DNA from: an uncultured Bacteroidota bacterium
GTDB lineage: Bacteria; Bacteroidota; Bacteroidia; Bacteroidales; 4484-276
NCBI GenBank assembly: GCA_903944895.1
Contig: CAJATL010000113.1
Coordinates: 1 to 33,408 of the forward strand
Direction: 5' to 3'
DNA length: 33,408 bases
How positions within the stretch are numbered: the first letter of the stretch is position 1; each line of letters opens with the position of its first letter. Below are positions 8,390 through 15,181 of the stretch, piece by piece. The position numbers and the translations under genes are program-made. The notes beneath the pieces are model-generated. The model had not been told where the DNA came from and made no database searches. It saw nothing but the letters and a program-made list of their open reading frames with translations.

Positions 8390-9247
8390 ATGAAAAATCC
8401 TAATATTCAAAAAAGAAATGTAGAGGTTGTAATCATTTCTGATGTTCATCTTGGTACTTATGGATGCAGGGCAAAGGAGTTGCTCATGTATCTGCGGAGC
8501 ATCAATCCCGGGATACTTATTCTTAATGGCGATATTATTGATGTTTGGCAGTTCCGTAAAAACTATTTTCCAAAATCGCATATTCAGGTCATCAAATATG
8601 TTACTGGTTTGATAGCTAAAAATACCCGCGTTGTTTATGTTACCGGGAATCACGACGAAATGATGCGGCGCTATGCAAATTTAAAATTCGGTACTTTCAG
8701 GCTGGTAAATAAATTCATGTTAAAAATTGATGACACCAGATCCTGGATTTTTCATGGTGATGTTTTTGATGTCACTATGAAACACAGTAAATGGATTGCA
8801 AAACTTGGATCGATGGGTTACGATATGTTAATCCTGCTTAACAGTTTCATCAATTTTATGCTGGTAACTTTTGGAAAAGAGAAGATTTCCTTTTCCAAAA
8901 GAATAAAACACAGCGTTAAAAGAGCGGTTTCGTTTATCAATAAATTCGAAGAAACTGCCGCTGAAATAGCAATTTCCAATGGGTATCAAAATGTGATTTG
9001 CGGGCACATTCATCAGCCCGAAATCAGGGAAATATCCAATCAACATGGTTCGGTAAAATATATGAATTCCGGCGACTGGGTCGAAAACCTGAGTGCGCTG
9101 GAGTATAACGAGGGAGCCTGGAGCATTTACAGTTTCCGGAACGATCCTTTCGCCAAAGCTTTTTCCGAAAAGCAAGACCATTCCGAGTTACCCGAGGACA
9201 GGAAAATATTTGAAGACCTCCTTTTGGAAATGAGCATCGGCAGATGA
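8390..9247 (+). CDS. calcineurin-like metallophosphoesterase (PlcP-like phospholipase C or LpxH-like)
   Basis: 285 residues with the full dinuclear metal motif set: SDVHLG (Asp18, His20), NGDIIDVW (Asp48), TGNHDE (Asn87, His88), FHGDVFD (His122) and CGHIHQPE (His206, His208). No signal peptide. The family includes UDP-2,3-diacylglucosamine hydrolases (LpxH/LpxI-like function in lipid A synthesis) and the phosphate-starvation phospholipase PlcP, which is often annotated as LpxH. The Pho-box-like tract upstream and the divergent GT4 gene favour PlcP: phospholipid cleavage to diacylglycerol, which the GT4 would then glycosylate. The central insert (about 128-195, KHSKWIAKLGSMGYDMLI and on) is hydrophobic/basic and could bind membrane lipid. 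The family call is firm; the substrate is inference. Confidence 0.85.
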   Translation: MKNPNIQKRNVEVVIISDVHLGTYGCRAKELLMYLRSINPGILILNGDIIDVWQFRKNYFPKSHIQVIKYVTGLIAKNTRVVYVTGNHDEMMRRYANLKFGTFRLVNKFMLKIDDTRSWIFHGDVFDVTMKHSKWIAKLGSMGYDMLILLNSFINFMLVTFGKEKISFSKRIKHSVKRAVSFINKFEETAAEIAISNGYQNVICGHIHQPEIREISNQHGSVKYMNSGDWVENLSALEYNEGAWSIYSFRNDPFAKAFSEKQDHSELPEDRKIFEDLLLEMSIGR

Positions 9248-9289
9248 TCATTTTTTTAAATGAAAAAACCGATTAGCATAAAGGGCTGA

Positions 9290-9329
9290 CTTAACAATTT
9301 CTTAACATTTTGATAAAACTGACTTAACA
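9290..9329 (+). promoter_or_regulatory. second Pho-box-like operator: four boxes at 11-bp spacing
   Basis: CTTAACA (9290), CTTAACA (9301), the degenerate GATAAAA (9312) and CTTAACA (9323) are spaced by exactly 11 bp with 4-bp spacers. The last box ends 20 bp before the -7 element at 9350, the place of a -33 region, as expected for activator-dependent PhoB-type promoters. The sequence and period match the tract at 8305-8344, so the two promoters probably share one regulator. Confidence 0.62.
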
Positions 9330-9349
9330 TGATCAGGGATTTGTCTTAT

Positions 9350-9357
9350 TACTTTTG
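9350..9357 (+). promoter_or_regulatory. -7 element (TACTTTTG) for the CarboxypepD_reg gene
   Basis: TACTTTTG is identical to the octamer at 8377-8384 and lies 23 nt before the ATG at 9381 and 20 bp after the last Pho-box-like repeat. Confidence 0.55.
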
Positions 9358-9380
9358 CATCATTCTAAAAACATACAAAT

Positions 9381-9734
9381 ATGAAAAATTTAATGCTTTT
9401 GCTTTCGATATCAATTGGTTTATTGTCAGGTTTCACGAGTGCTTATGCTTCAGATGGCCCTAATAATCCACCGGTTGCCAACGCTGAAATTAAAGGACAA
9501 GTAAATGATTTAACAACTGGTGAAACGCTTGCCGGTGTTGTTGTAACACTTGAAGGAACTGATCAAACGACTTACACCGATCTGGATGGTAATTTTAAAT
9601 TTAACGGGATGTTGCCCGGAAAATATAACCTGGTATTTTCATACATTTCGTACGATAAGAGCTTAGTCGAAAATGTTAGCTTAACCGAAAGTGAAATAGA
9701 AAGCATTGAAGTAAATTTACAGGAAACAAGATAA
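9381..9734 (+). CDS. small secreted CarboxypepD_reg-like domain protein
   Basis: 117 residues. The signal peptide is MKNLMLLLSISIGLLSGFTS up to about residue 24 (YASDG). The rest is one carboxypeptidase-regulatory-like beta-sandwich: EIKGQVNDLTTGETLAGVVV, then VTLEGTDQTTYTDLDGNFKF, then LPGKYNLVFSYISYDK. This domain usually forms the N-terminal extension of SusC-type TonB-dependent receptors; here it stands alone and the gene ends with a terminator, so it is a free single-domain protein rather than a visibly truncated receptor. It has its own promoter preceded by a Pho-box-like tract, so it may belong to a phosphate-responsive regulon. Its function is unknown. Confidence 0.8.
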   Translation: MKNLMLLLSISIGLLSGFTSAYASDGPNNPPVANAEIKGQVNDLTTGETLAGVVVTLEGTDQTTYTDLDGNFKFNGMLPGKYNLVFSYISYDKSLVENVSLTESEIESIEVNLQETR

Positions 9735-9763
9735 GCTTTTTGATGAGAATAAATTAATTGAGA

Positions 9764-9789
9764 AAAGCAGTCCTTTGGGCTGTTTTTTT
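9764..9789 (+). terminator. intrinsic terminator after the CarboxypepD_reg gene
   Basis: The stem AAAGCAGTCC/GGGCTGTTTT with loop TTT, continuing into a run of T residues, begins about 30 nt after the stop codon at 9734. Confidence 0.75.
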
Positions 9790-9894
9790 GTTTTAATAAA
9801 GGCTTGATTGAATTTGTGATGCTTATGGCATCTTTAAACTTCAAATATTTTGCACCAGGTTATTTTCTTAGTGTAAACATTCAAGAATTTATAG

Positions 9895-9902
9895 TATTTT
9901 TG
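9895..9902 (+). promoter_or_regulatory. -7 element (TATTTTTG) for the MORN-repeat gene
   Basis: TATTTTTG matches TAnnTTTG, 34 nt before the ATG at 9937 and downstream of the preceding terminator. No convincing -33 box is seen. Confidence 0.4.
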
Positions 9903-9936
9903 CTATCGTATTTAATACATTAAACGTGAGGGTAAT

Positions 9937-10395
9937 ATGAAAAATGTTGTATTAATTTTTGTGGTTTTGCTTGGATTTTACAGCTCGATAAGTGCTCAGG
10001 AGATCGTTTCGAAAGATGGACTATATTATAAAGATAATCAGCTATTTACAGGTAAGTATTCCGAATTTTATTCGGATGGTGTTTTGAAAATGGAAATGAA
10101 TGTTCTTAATGGAAAAGAGGACGGTACCGTAATGCTTTTCTTTCCAAATGGAAAAAAAAAGGAGCATAGGTCTTTTAAAAATGGTTTAAAGGACGGTAAA
10201 TGGTTAACCTGGGATGAAAACGACAATCTTACTGCAGAGGCGAATTTTAAGAATAATTTGAAGCATGGTCACTGGTATGTATGGGATTCGAATGGCAAAA
10301 AACGCTACGACATTTATTATGAATTGGGCGAAAAGAAAGGTGAATGGTTTATGTGGGATGAACAGGGAAATCTTACCATGCAAAAGAAATATTAA
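9937..10395 (+). CDS. secreted YwqK/MORN-variant repeat protein
   Basis: 152 residues. The signal peptide MKNVVLIFVVLLGFYSSISA is followed by AQ. The mature part is built of about five repeats of roughly 20-22 residues of the pattern G-x-W/F-x-x-W/F-D/N-x-x-G (YSEFYSDGVLKMEMNVLNGK, MLFFPNGKKKEHRSFKNGLK, GKWLTWDENDNLTAEANFKN, GHWYVWDSNGKKRYDIYYEL, GEWFMWDEQGNLTMQKKY), which is the MORN_2/YwqK repeat. Such proteins are common and poorly characterised in Bacteroidetes; the YwqK name comes from a Bacillus antitoxin, and nothing here suggests a toxin partner. Confidence 0.78.
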   Translation: MKNVVLIFVVLLGFYSSISAQEIVSKDGLYYKDNQLFTGKYSEFYSDGVLKMEMNVLNGKEDGTVMLFFPNGKKKEHRSFKNGLKDGKWLTWDENDNLTAEANFKNNLKHGHWYVWDSNGKKRYDIYYELGEKKGEWFMWDEQGNLTMQKKY

Positions 10396-10930
10396 GTAAA
10401 TGATACATTGGCTTACCATCCAACCCTTAGGATAGAATGTAAAACCCAACAAAGCTTTCAGCTTGTTATTTAGGTGATCATCCATTTTAATTTTTAATTA
10501 CTGTCGACTGGCTGTAACTATTTATCCCCAACCTGGAATAAATAATAGCTCTTATCATATTATATTACCGTCCTTAATTCCATTCCTGAAATCAGCAACA
10601 GGCCTTTTATTATTATTGTTCGAATTCGATACTACCTGTTCTAATACCCTTTAGATGTTAGGCGAAACAAGGATTTCAGCAGCAAAAACTGTAGTCTGCA
10701 TTTCTTTTTTACTGCAAAATAAAGCTTTTCACTACTGACCGACAAGAATATCATGAATTTGCTGAATGCGTTGTTATTATTACGTCCCTACGGGATAACA
10801 TTAATACTTAATAACAACATTAAACCACCTTAAATAAATTCTTTAAATCATTTCAAAAACCCAATATTAACAGGCTTTTTAGATACATTTAAAAATAATC
10901 CATGTAAAGCAATTTAATAACAAAATTAAC
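10396..10930. other. gene-free spacer at the left margin of the integrative element
   Basis: About 535 bp without a credible open frame. A weak hairpin (AACAAAGCT/AGCTTGTT, 10448-10467) may end the MORN-repeat transcript. A short TCCC-TAC-GGGA palindrome lies near 10783-10794. The left attachment site of the element should lie in or near this interval, but I found no repeat of it at the right side, and no tRNA gene is present. Confidence 0.5.
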
Positions 10931-10960
10931 TTGCTATTTCAAATTGTGTGCGTATTTTTG
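10931..10960 (+). promoter_or_regulatory. promoter of the integrase gene
   Basis: TTG at 10931-10933, a 19-bp spacer and TATTTTTG at 10953-10960 form a complete Bacteroidetes -33/-7 pair. It overlaps a possible GTG start at 10948, so the ATG at 10993 is the better start. Confidence 0.6.
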
Positions 10961-10992
10961 TGCGTAAATTCATTCACACTAATACTAATATT

Positions 10993-12291
10993 ATGTCTTA
11001 TTCAATCCGTTTTTATACTGACATGCGCAAAGATAGTACAGGAAACCCAAAAGTTAAAAATGTACCTATCAGATTTTCATTTACTGGTGATGGAATCAGG
11101 ATAATGTCCACCACAGGCCAAAAACTTGAAAACATTAACCAATGGAGTAAAATAGGCCGCAACTACAAAGCAAGTGTCGCCAATGCTTCCGACAAAAATA
11201 AAAAGCTGGAGGATTTTGCCAAAAGTATCGAAAAAATTTATCTAGATGCAAAAAAAGCAGGAATAAAATTTAATCTGGAGTATTTGAGGACGGCATTACT
11301 TGAAAAAAAACAGCAGAAAGAAGCAGAAACCACACCGGAATCATTTTATGATTTATTCGACAGGTTCGTTACTGAACAAAAAGTAAAAAACTCCTGGACA
11401 ACCGGAACTATAAATTTATGGATTGTCCTAAAAAATAAATTCATCGAATTTGAATCAAAGCAAAAGAAAAACTACAAAATTGAAATCTCAAAAATTGATG
11501 AAGATTTTTTACAAACCTACCTTAAATTTTTGCTCGAAAAGGACTACAAAAACAGCTACATAAAAAAAACATTAAAGCTGACATTTTGGTTTTTTAATTG
11601 GTGCAGAACAAAAGGAATAGAATTTCCTTATGATTATTCTAAATTCAAATTTAAAGGCAATACGCCAAAGGCCGGGGCTAATATCAGACCGTTAACGATG
11701 GAACAGCTTTTGTACCTTTACAGGATGCCAATACAAAATTTAGAGTTGTCACAGGTTCGCGATGTGTTTTGTTTTTCATGCTTTACGGGATTGAGATATT
11801 CAGATTTGAAGAACCTTAAAAAGGCTGATATTTCCGAAAACAAAGAATTCATAAAACTAATTACCATTAAAACCAGCGAGCCGCTGTTAATCCCTTTGGT
11901 TAAATTTGCCAGGGAAATTCTATCGAATTATGAAAATACCTTTTCTAAAATGGCTTTGCCTGTTTTCTATCAGATAAAATATAACCACCATTTAAGGGAA
12001 CTTGGAAAACTTGCAGAATTTAACGAGGAAATACCTTCAGTAAATTTTAGCGGAAACAAACGAATCGAAATCACCTTCAAAAAATGGGAGCGGTTAACTT
12101 CTCACGTCGGGCGGCAAACCTTCATAACAAATGCAATTTTCCTGGGTATGCCAGGCGAAGTAGTAAAAGATCTTACAGGCCAAAGCAGTGATGAGATGCT
12201 TAGGATTTATTATAAAATACTCGATAAACAGAAACTTGCTGAAATGGCTAAATTTGAGCAATACGATAATAAAATATCAAATGGTGTTTGA
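10993..12291 (+). CDS. tyrosine recombinase / phage-type integrase
   Basis: 432 residues from the ATG at 10993. An N-terminal arm-binding domain (about 1-105: MSYSIRFYTDMRKDSTGNPK, rich in basic residues) and a SAM-like core-binding domain (about 110-225) precede the catalytic domain. Catalytic residues: Arg268 (FTGLRYSDL), Lys near 293 (TIKTSE), His371 and Arg374 (SHVGRQTF), and nucleophile Tyr406 (RIYYK). The usual second His of the GHSS motif is Gln397 (TGQSSDEM). It would catalyse site-specific integration and excision of the element whose replication genes follow. It has its own promoter and a strong terminator, so it is transcribed alone. The in-frame GTG at 10948 lies inside the promoter and is rejected. 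Confidence 0.9.
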   Translation: MSYSIRFYTDMRKDSTGNPKVKNVPIRFSFTGDGIRIMSTTGQKLENINQWSKIGRNYKASVANASDKNKKLEDFAKSIEKIYLDAKKAGIKFNLEYLRTALLEKKQQKEAETTPESFYDLFDRFVTEQKVKNSWTTGTINLWIVLKNKFIEFESKQKKNYKIEISKIDEDFLQTYLKFLLEKDYKNSYIKKTLKLTFWFFNWCRTKGIEFPYDYSKFKFKGNTPKAGANIRPLTMEQLLYLYRMPIQNLELSQVRDVFCFSCFTGLRYSDLKNLKKADISENKEFIKLITIKTSEPLLIPLVKFAREILSNYENTFSKMALPVFYQIKYNHHLRELGKLAEFNEEIPSVNFSGNKRIEITFKKWERLTSHVGRQTFITNAIFLGMPGEVVKDLTGQSSDEMLRIYYKILDKQKLAEMAKFEQYDNKISNGV

Positions 12292-12315
12292 TCCATTTGG
12301 CCTTGACTTTTGCAC

Positions 12316-12344
12316 AAGCCTTGCAGCAATGCAGGGCTTTTTTT
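12316..12344 (+). terminator. strong intrinsic terminator after the integrase gene
   Basis: A 10-bp stem (AAGCCTTGCA with TGCAGGGCTT) closed by a GCAA tetraloop and followed by TTTTTTT starts 24 nt after the integrase stop. It insulates the tandem-repeat array downstream. Confidence 0.85.
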
Positions 12345-12370
12345 ATTCACATCAGTAAAACGATTAATTT

Positions 12371-12785
12371 GTCCTATGAAAAATTCCATCACAAAAACGT
12401 GCCTATTGTCCTATGAAAATATTTCGTCACAAAAACGCGCAATTTGTCCTATGAAATTATCCCGTCAGTTATTTAACCAATTTGTCCTATGAAAATATTT
12501 CGTCAGTTATTTGACCAATCTGTCCTATGAAAATATTTCGTCAGTTATTTGCAAGTTTTGTCCTATGAAAACATTACGTCACAAAAACGCTGAAATTGTC
12601 CTATAAACGCTTTTCGTCAGTTAAATCGTCATTTTGTCCTATGAACCTACCTTAAGGCTTGCTAAAATAATGCTTTTCTTATCAGTTAATCGTACGTTTT
12701 GTCCTATTTGAACCAACCTACCAAAGCCGCCTGAATCGCTTCTTTTCTCATCAGTTAATCGGAAGTTTTATCCTTTTTGCACCGG
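12371..12785 (+). repeat. 38-bp-period tandem array of GTCCTATGAA units (iteron-like)
   Basis: GTCCTAT-type units start at 12371, 12408, 12446, 12484, 12522, 12560, 12598, 12636, 12701 and (as ATCCTTT) 12770. The spacing is 37, then six times 38, then 65 and 69 bp. Each unit begins GTCCTATGAA, has ATATTTCGTCA about 11 bp in, and then one of two tails, CAAAAACG or GTTATTT, before an AT-rich end. The last complete units carry an extra 27-31 bp in the middle. The array is gene-free and lies between the integrase terminator and the excisionase-like gene, where iterons of an origin, recombinase arm sites or a nucleoprotein scaffold would be expected. It is not a CRISPR. Confidence 0.85.
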
Positions 12786-12844
12786 ACTTACAATAGCGAA
12801 TTTCAATAGTTTTCTTTATAATATTCATAAAGCTACATGTATTT

Positions 12845-12882
12845 AATGTAATTGATATTAAGTTAATTACATTTTCAAAATG
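12845..12882. promoter_or_regulatory. two overlapping palindromes upstream of the excisionase-like gene (operator candidate)
   Basis: AATGTAATT (12845-12853) and AATTACATT (12865-12873) form perfect 9-bp arms around an 11-bp spacer. ACATTTT-C-AAAATGT (12868-12882) is a second perfect palindrome sharing the right arm. They lie about 90 bp before the ATG at 12969, a likely site for a dimeric regulator. The AATTACA half-site resembles the AATTACACTA octamers found at 14884-15123. Confidence 0.5.
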
Positions 12883-12968
12883 TGTCCTTTTTTTTCGGTG
12901 TTTCTTAGCCCACTTTTGCCAACAAATACAAAATAATAGGAATTTATAAAAACTTAAATCAGATAAAC

Positions 12969-13229
12969 ATGAATGAATTAATCTTAATCGGGAAACAAGA
13001 GTACAAGCACCTCACCGAACAGTTGAGCCAGATAGTAGGTATTTTGAACAATACCGAAAAAAGCGAACCTATGGCGGATTATTTCACGCCTAAGGAATTC
13101 CAAAAGAAATTTGGCATTTCACAGGTAACACAATGGAAACTTCGGAAAGCTGGGAAACTGCCGTATCGAACCATTGGAAAACAGATTTTCTACAAACTTT
13201 CTGAAATCGAAAGTTTCTGCAAATCTTAA
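12969..13229 (+). CDS. excisionase-like helix-turn-helix DNA-binding protein
   Basis: 86 residues. An N-terminal helical lead (MNELILIGKQEYKHLTEQLS) precedes a MerR/Xis-type winged HTH (HTH_17): DYFTPKEFQKKFGISQVTQW (first helices), KLRKAGKLPYRTIGKQIFYK (wing) and LSEIESFCKS. Such proteins serve as recombination directionality factors or local regulators in Bacteroidetes mobile elements. It is the first gene of a rightward run with the small unknown gene (12 bp downstream) and the helicase. The palindromes at 12845-12882 lie in its promoter region. Confidence 0.75.
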   Translation: MNELILIGKQEYKHLTEQLSQIVGILNNTEKSEPMADYFTPKEFQKKFGISQVTQWKLRKAGKLPYRTIGKQIFYKLSEIESFCKS

Positions 13230-13241
13230 AAAATCGGCCAA

Positions 13242-13625
13242 ATGATTAAACCCTCTTATCTTAAAAGGTTAATGAACAAGATAATTCCAGCCCAAACAGC
13301 ATTGGAAATTTTGAAAAGAAAAATTGACCAAAGCGGGATACTTTCAAAAAGCGAATTGAAGCAACTCCTCAATGGACAATTAACAGAAAATTACCCAAAA
13401 TTCAGCCACTTTAAAGCACCGGTAACCAATACAACACCGACAAAAGAATTAGACATTTTACAGCTTCACCAGGCCATCTCAGGCAATTATTATAAAAAGG
13501 TTACTGAACAGTTCAGGGCGTTGGAACCAGGGGAAGCAAAGGGCGAATTTAAGAAAAACCGTTTCGACCATTGTATAAACTTAAAACATGAAATAACGTG
13601 GATCCAACTGACGATTTGCAAGTAG
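13242..13625 (+). CDS. small protein of unknown function in the replication module
   Basis: 127 residues, no signal peptide or membrane segment. It starts 12 bp after the excisionase-like gene, and its 3' end overlaps the helicase start by 28 bp, which suggests coupled translation. The sequence is basic and helical (PSYLKRLMNKIIPAQTALEI, then LSKSELKQLLNG). No family is recognised. The position just before a P4-type helicase suggests a replication accessory factor or an N-terminal primase-like piece of a split protein, but that is inference. The last 10-15 residues, in the overlap, may not be functionally important. Confidence 0.5.
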   Translation: MIKPSYLKRLMNKIIPAQTALEILKRKIDQSGILSKSELKQLLNGQLTENYPKFSHFKAPVTNTTPTKELDILQLHQAISGNYYKKVTEQFRALEPGEAKGEFKKNRFDHCINLKHEITWIQLTICK

Positions 13626-14881
13626 CGGAAGCAATATTGAAAGAAAATCAGATTTTCTTTTGCAATCAATGTTTTTATCAATTTGACGAAGATTTGCACC
13701 TATGGGTAATCATTGACGAAGGAACTATCAAAGGAATAATTCTCAAAAAAATCGGGAATAAGTACAAACAATCTACTGTTAGAAACATCATCGATATTAT
13801 GGGCGTAACTTCAAAAAAGAAAGAGACGGACATAAATCAGAATGAAAGAATGGGCCAGATAAACTGCCGGAATGGATTCTATGACATCAATTCCGGGGTC
13901 TTGAACCTTCATTCAGAAGAAACAAAAGCGTATTACTCTACAAATCAATTTCAGGTAAATTACTCACCAGGGGCGACCTACAACAGGTGGTTGAAATTTG
14001 TCGATGAAATATTCGAACCTGATAGCGATAAAGAAGATAAGAAAAAATTATTGCAGGAAATTATGGGTTTGTGCCTCACCATGGAAACTAAATTCGAAAA
14101 AGCGTTTTATTTTCTCGGGAATGGGCAAAATGGTAAATCCAAAGCCATTACTGTTATTGAGACAATTTTAGGTAGTTCAAATTTTAGTTCATTGGACTAT
14201 GAACAGTTAGGGCAACAATTTCAAACAATAAAGTTGTTGGGGAAGCTGGCAAATATCAGCAGCGATATTGACTTTAAGAATAAAGCGTCAACAGGCGTTT
14301 TTAAAAAGATTACATCAGGAGATAGCATCTTTGCTGATGTTAAAAATCGCAGTGGTATTACATTCAAGGCCTACTGTAAATTGATTTTTGCCGCCAACAA
14401 GCTACCACACACCACAGACACCTCAAAAGGTTACTTCCGTCGTATTATGATCCTCACGTTCAACAGATCGTTTGAAGGAAAGGAAAAGGATCAGGATTTA
14501 GAAAAAAAGCTGTTGGCAGAAGTAGATGGGATTTTCCTTTGGGCTATTGATGGGTTGCAACGTCTGAAGGCGAACGATAGACTTACCACTCCGAAAAGCT
14601 GCGAAGAAGAACTTGCAAAATATCTGGAAAACTCAAATTCAGTAGTAAGTTTTGTAAACGAGCAGTGCGAAATTTCAGAACAAAAAAATACCTGGACAGA
14701 ATACCAGGAATTTTATGATGCTTACAGAAAATACTGTAATGAATCCGGGCTTCACAGCTTTAAGAAAACAGAAATGAAGCTGGAAATTATTGATCGGCAA
14801 TTTAAAGGAAGGGTTACAATAGTCAGATGGGGGAGTGGGTCGAGATTTCAAAACATAAAAATTATAAAATTACCTCAATAA
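13598..14881 (+). CDS. P4/D5-type phage-plasmid replicative helicase (SF3-like AAA+)
   Basis: 427 residues with a GTG start overlapping the previous gene. An N-terminal D5_N-like region (about 85-165, MGQINCRNGFYDINSGVLNL) is followed by the helicase core: Walker A GNGQNGKS at 174-181, LANISSDIDF at 217-226 (Walker B region), KLIFAANKLP at 261-270 (sensor 1) and Arg281-Arg282 as finger candidates (GYFRRIMIL). This is the arrangement of phage P4 alpha and related D5/DUF5906 proteins of integrative elements and satellites. It would unwind the element origin as a hexamer. At 427 residues it lacks a full N-terminal primase domain; the primase-like function seems to reside in the separate toprim protein at 15182. 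The repeat cluster between the two is the obvious origin candidate. Confidence 0.85.
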   Translation: MDPTDDLQVAEAILKENQIFFCNQCFYQFDEDLHLWVIIDEGTIKGIILKKIGNKYKQSTVRNIIDIMGVTSKKKETDINQNERMGQINCRNGFYDINSGVLNLHSEETKAYYSTNQFQVNYSPGATYNRWLKFVDEIFEPDSDKEDKKKLLQEIMGLCLTMETKFEKAFYFLGNGQNGKSKAITVIETILGSSNFSSLDYEQLGQQFQTIKLLGKLANISSDIDFKNKASTGVFKKITSGDSIFADVKNRSGITFKAYCKLIFAANKLPHTTDTSKGYFRRIMILTFNRSFEGKEKDQDLEKKLLAEVDGIFLWAIDGLQRLKANDRLTTPKSCEEELAKYLENSNSVVSFVNEQCEISEQKNTWTEYQEFYDAYRKYCNESGLHSFKKTEMKLEIIDRQFKGRVTIVRWGSGSRFQNIKIIKLPQ

Positions 14882-14883
14882 AA

Positions 14884-15123
14884 TTACACTAATTACACTA
14901 ACTATATATATCTAATTCATTATCAATACTATAATAACGAAAAAAGTAGTGTAAAACATAGTGTAAAACTAGTGTAAAAGGTGTAAAATTGAAAAAAAGG
15001 GTTCATGTTTATTCCAACGAAATTACACTAATAATACACGAAATTACACTAATTACACTACCAATTACACTACGTAAATAAATGTATTTCAATTGATTAA
15101 GTGCCATAGTGTAATTAGTGTAA
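14884..15123. repeat. cluster of TTACACTA octamers in both orientations (candidate replication origin)
   Basis: Eleven exact octamers lie in 240 bp. Forward TTACACTA at 14884, 14893, 15023, 15044, 15053 and 15065; reverse TAGTGTAA at 14947, 14959, 14970, 15107 and 15116. Near matches lie at 14980 and 15034. Three pairs have identical 9-bp spacing. The order is forward-reverse-forward-reverse, giving large-scale inverted symmetry. The cluster lies precisely between the P4-type helicase and the primase-like gene and is AT-rich, as expected for an iteron origin recognised by the helicase/initiator; P4 has similar repeats in ori and crr. Confidence 0.8.
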
Positions 15124-15181
15124 ATTTTTTCAAGTTTATTTATTTATAGAAATGATAATTACCTCTTTAAACAGAAAAACA

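Noticed and set aside
10396-10930. Left attachment site of the integrative element
   Set aside because: I looked for a shared direct repeat with 27.4-28.3 kb by eye and found none; the element ends remain undefined.
12310-12492. 60-codon open frames over the start of the 38-bp array
   Set aside because: They arise from the repeated sequence and the integrase terminator, with no start signal or protein-like composition.
12371-12785. CRISPR array
   Set aside because: The period is 38 bp, too short for repeat plus spacer; the variable part is only about 14-16 bp and falls into two recurring types; no cas genes are nearby.
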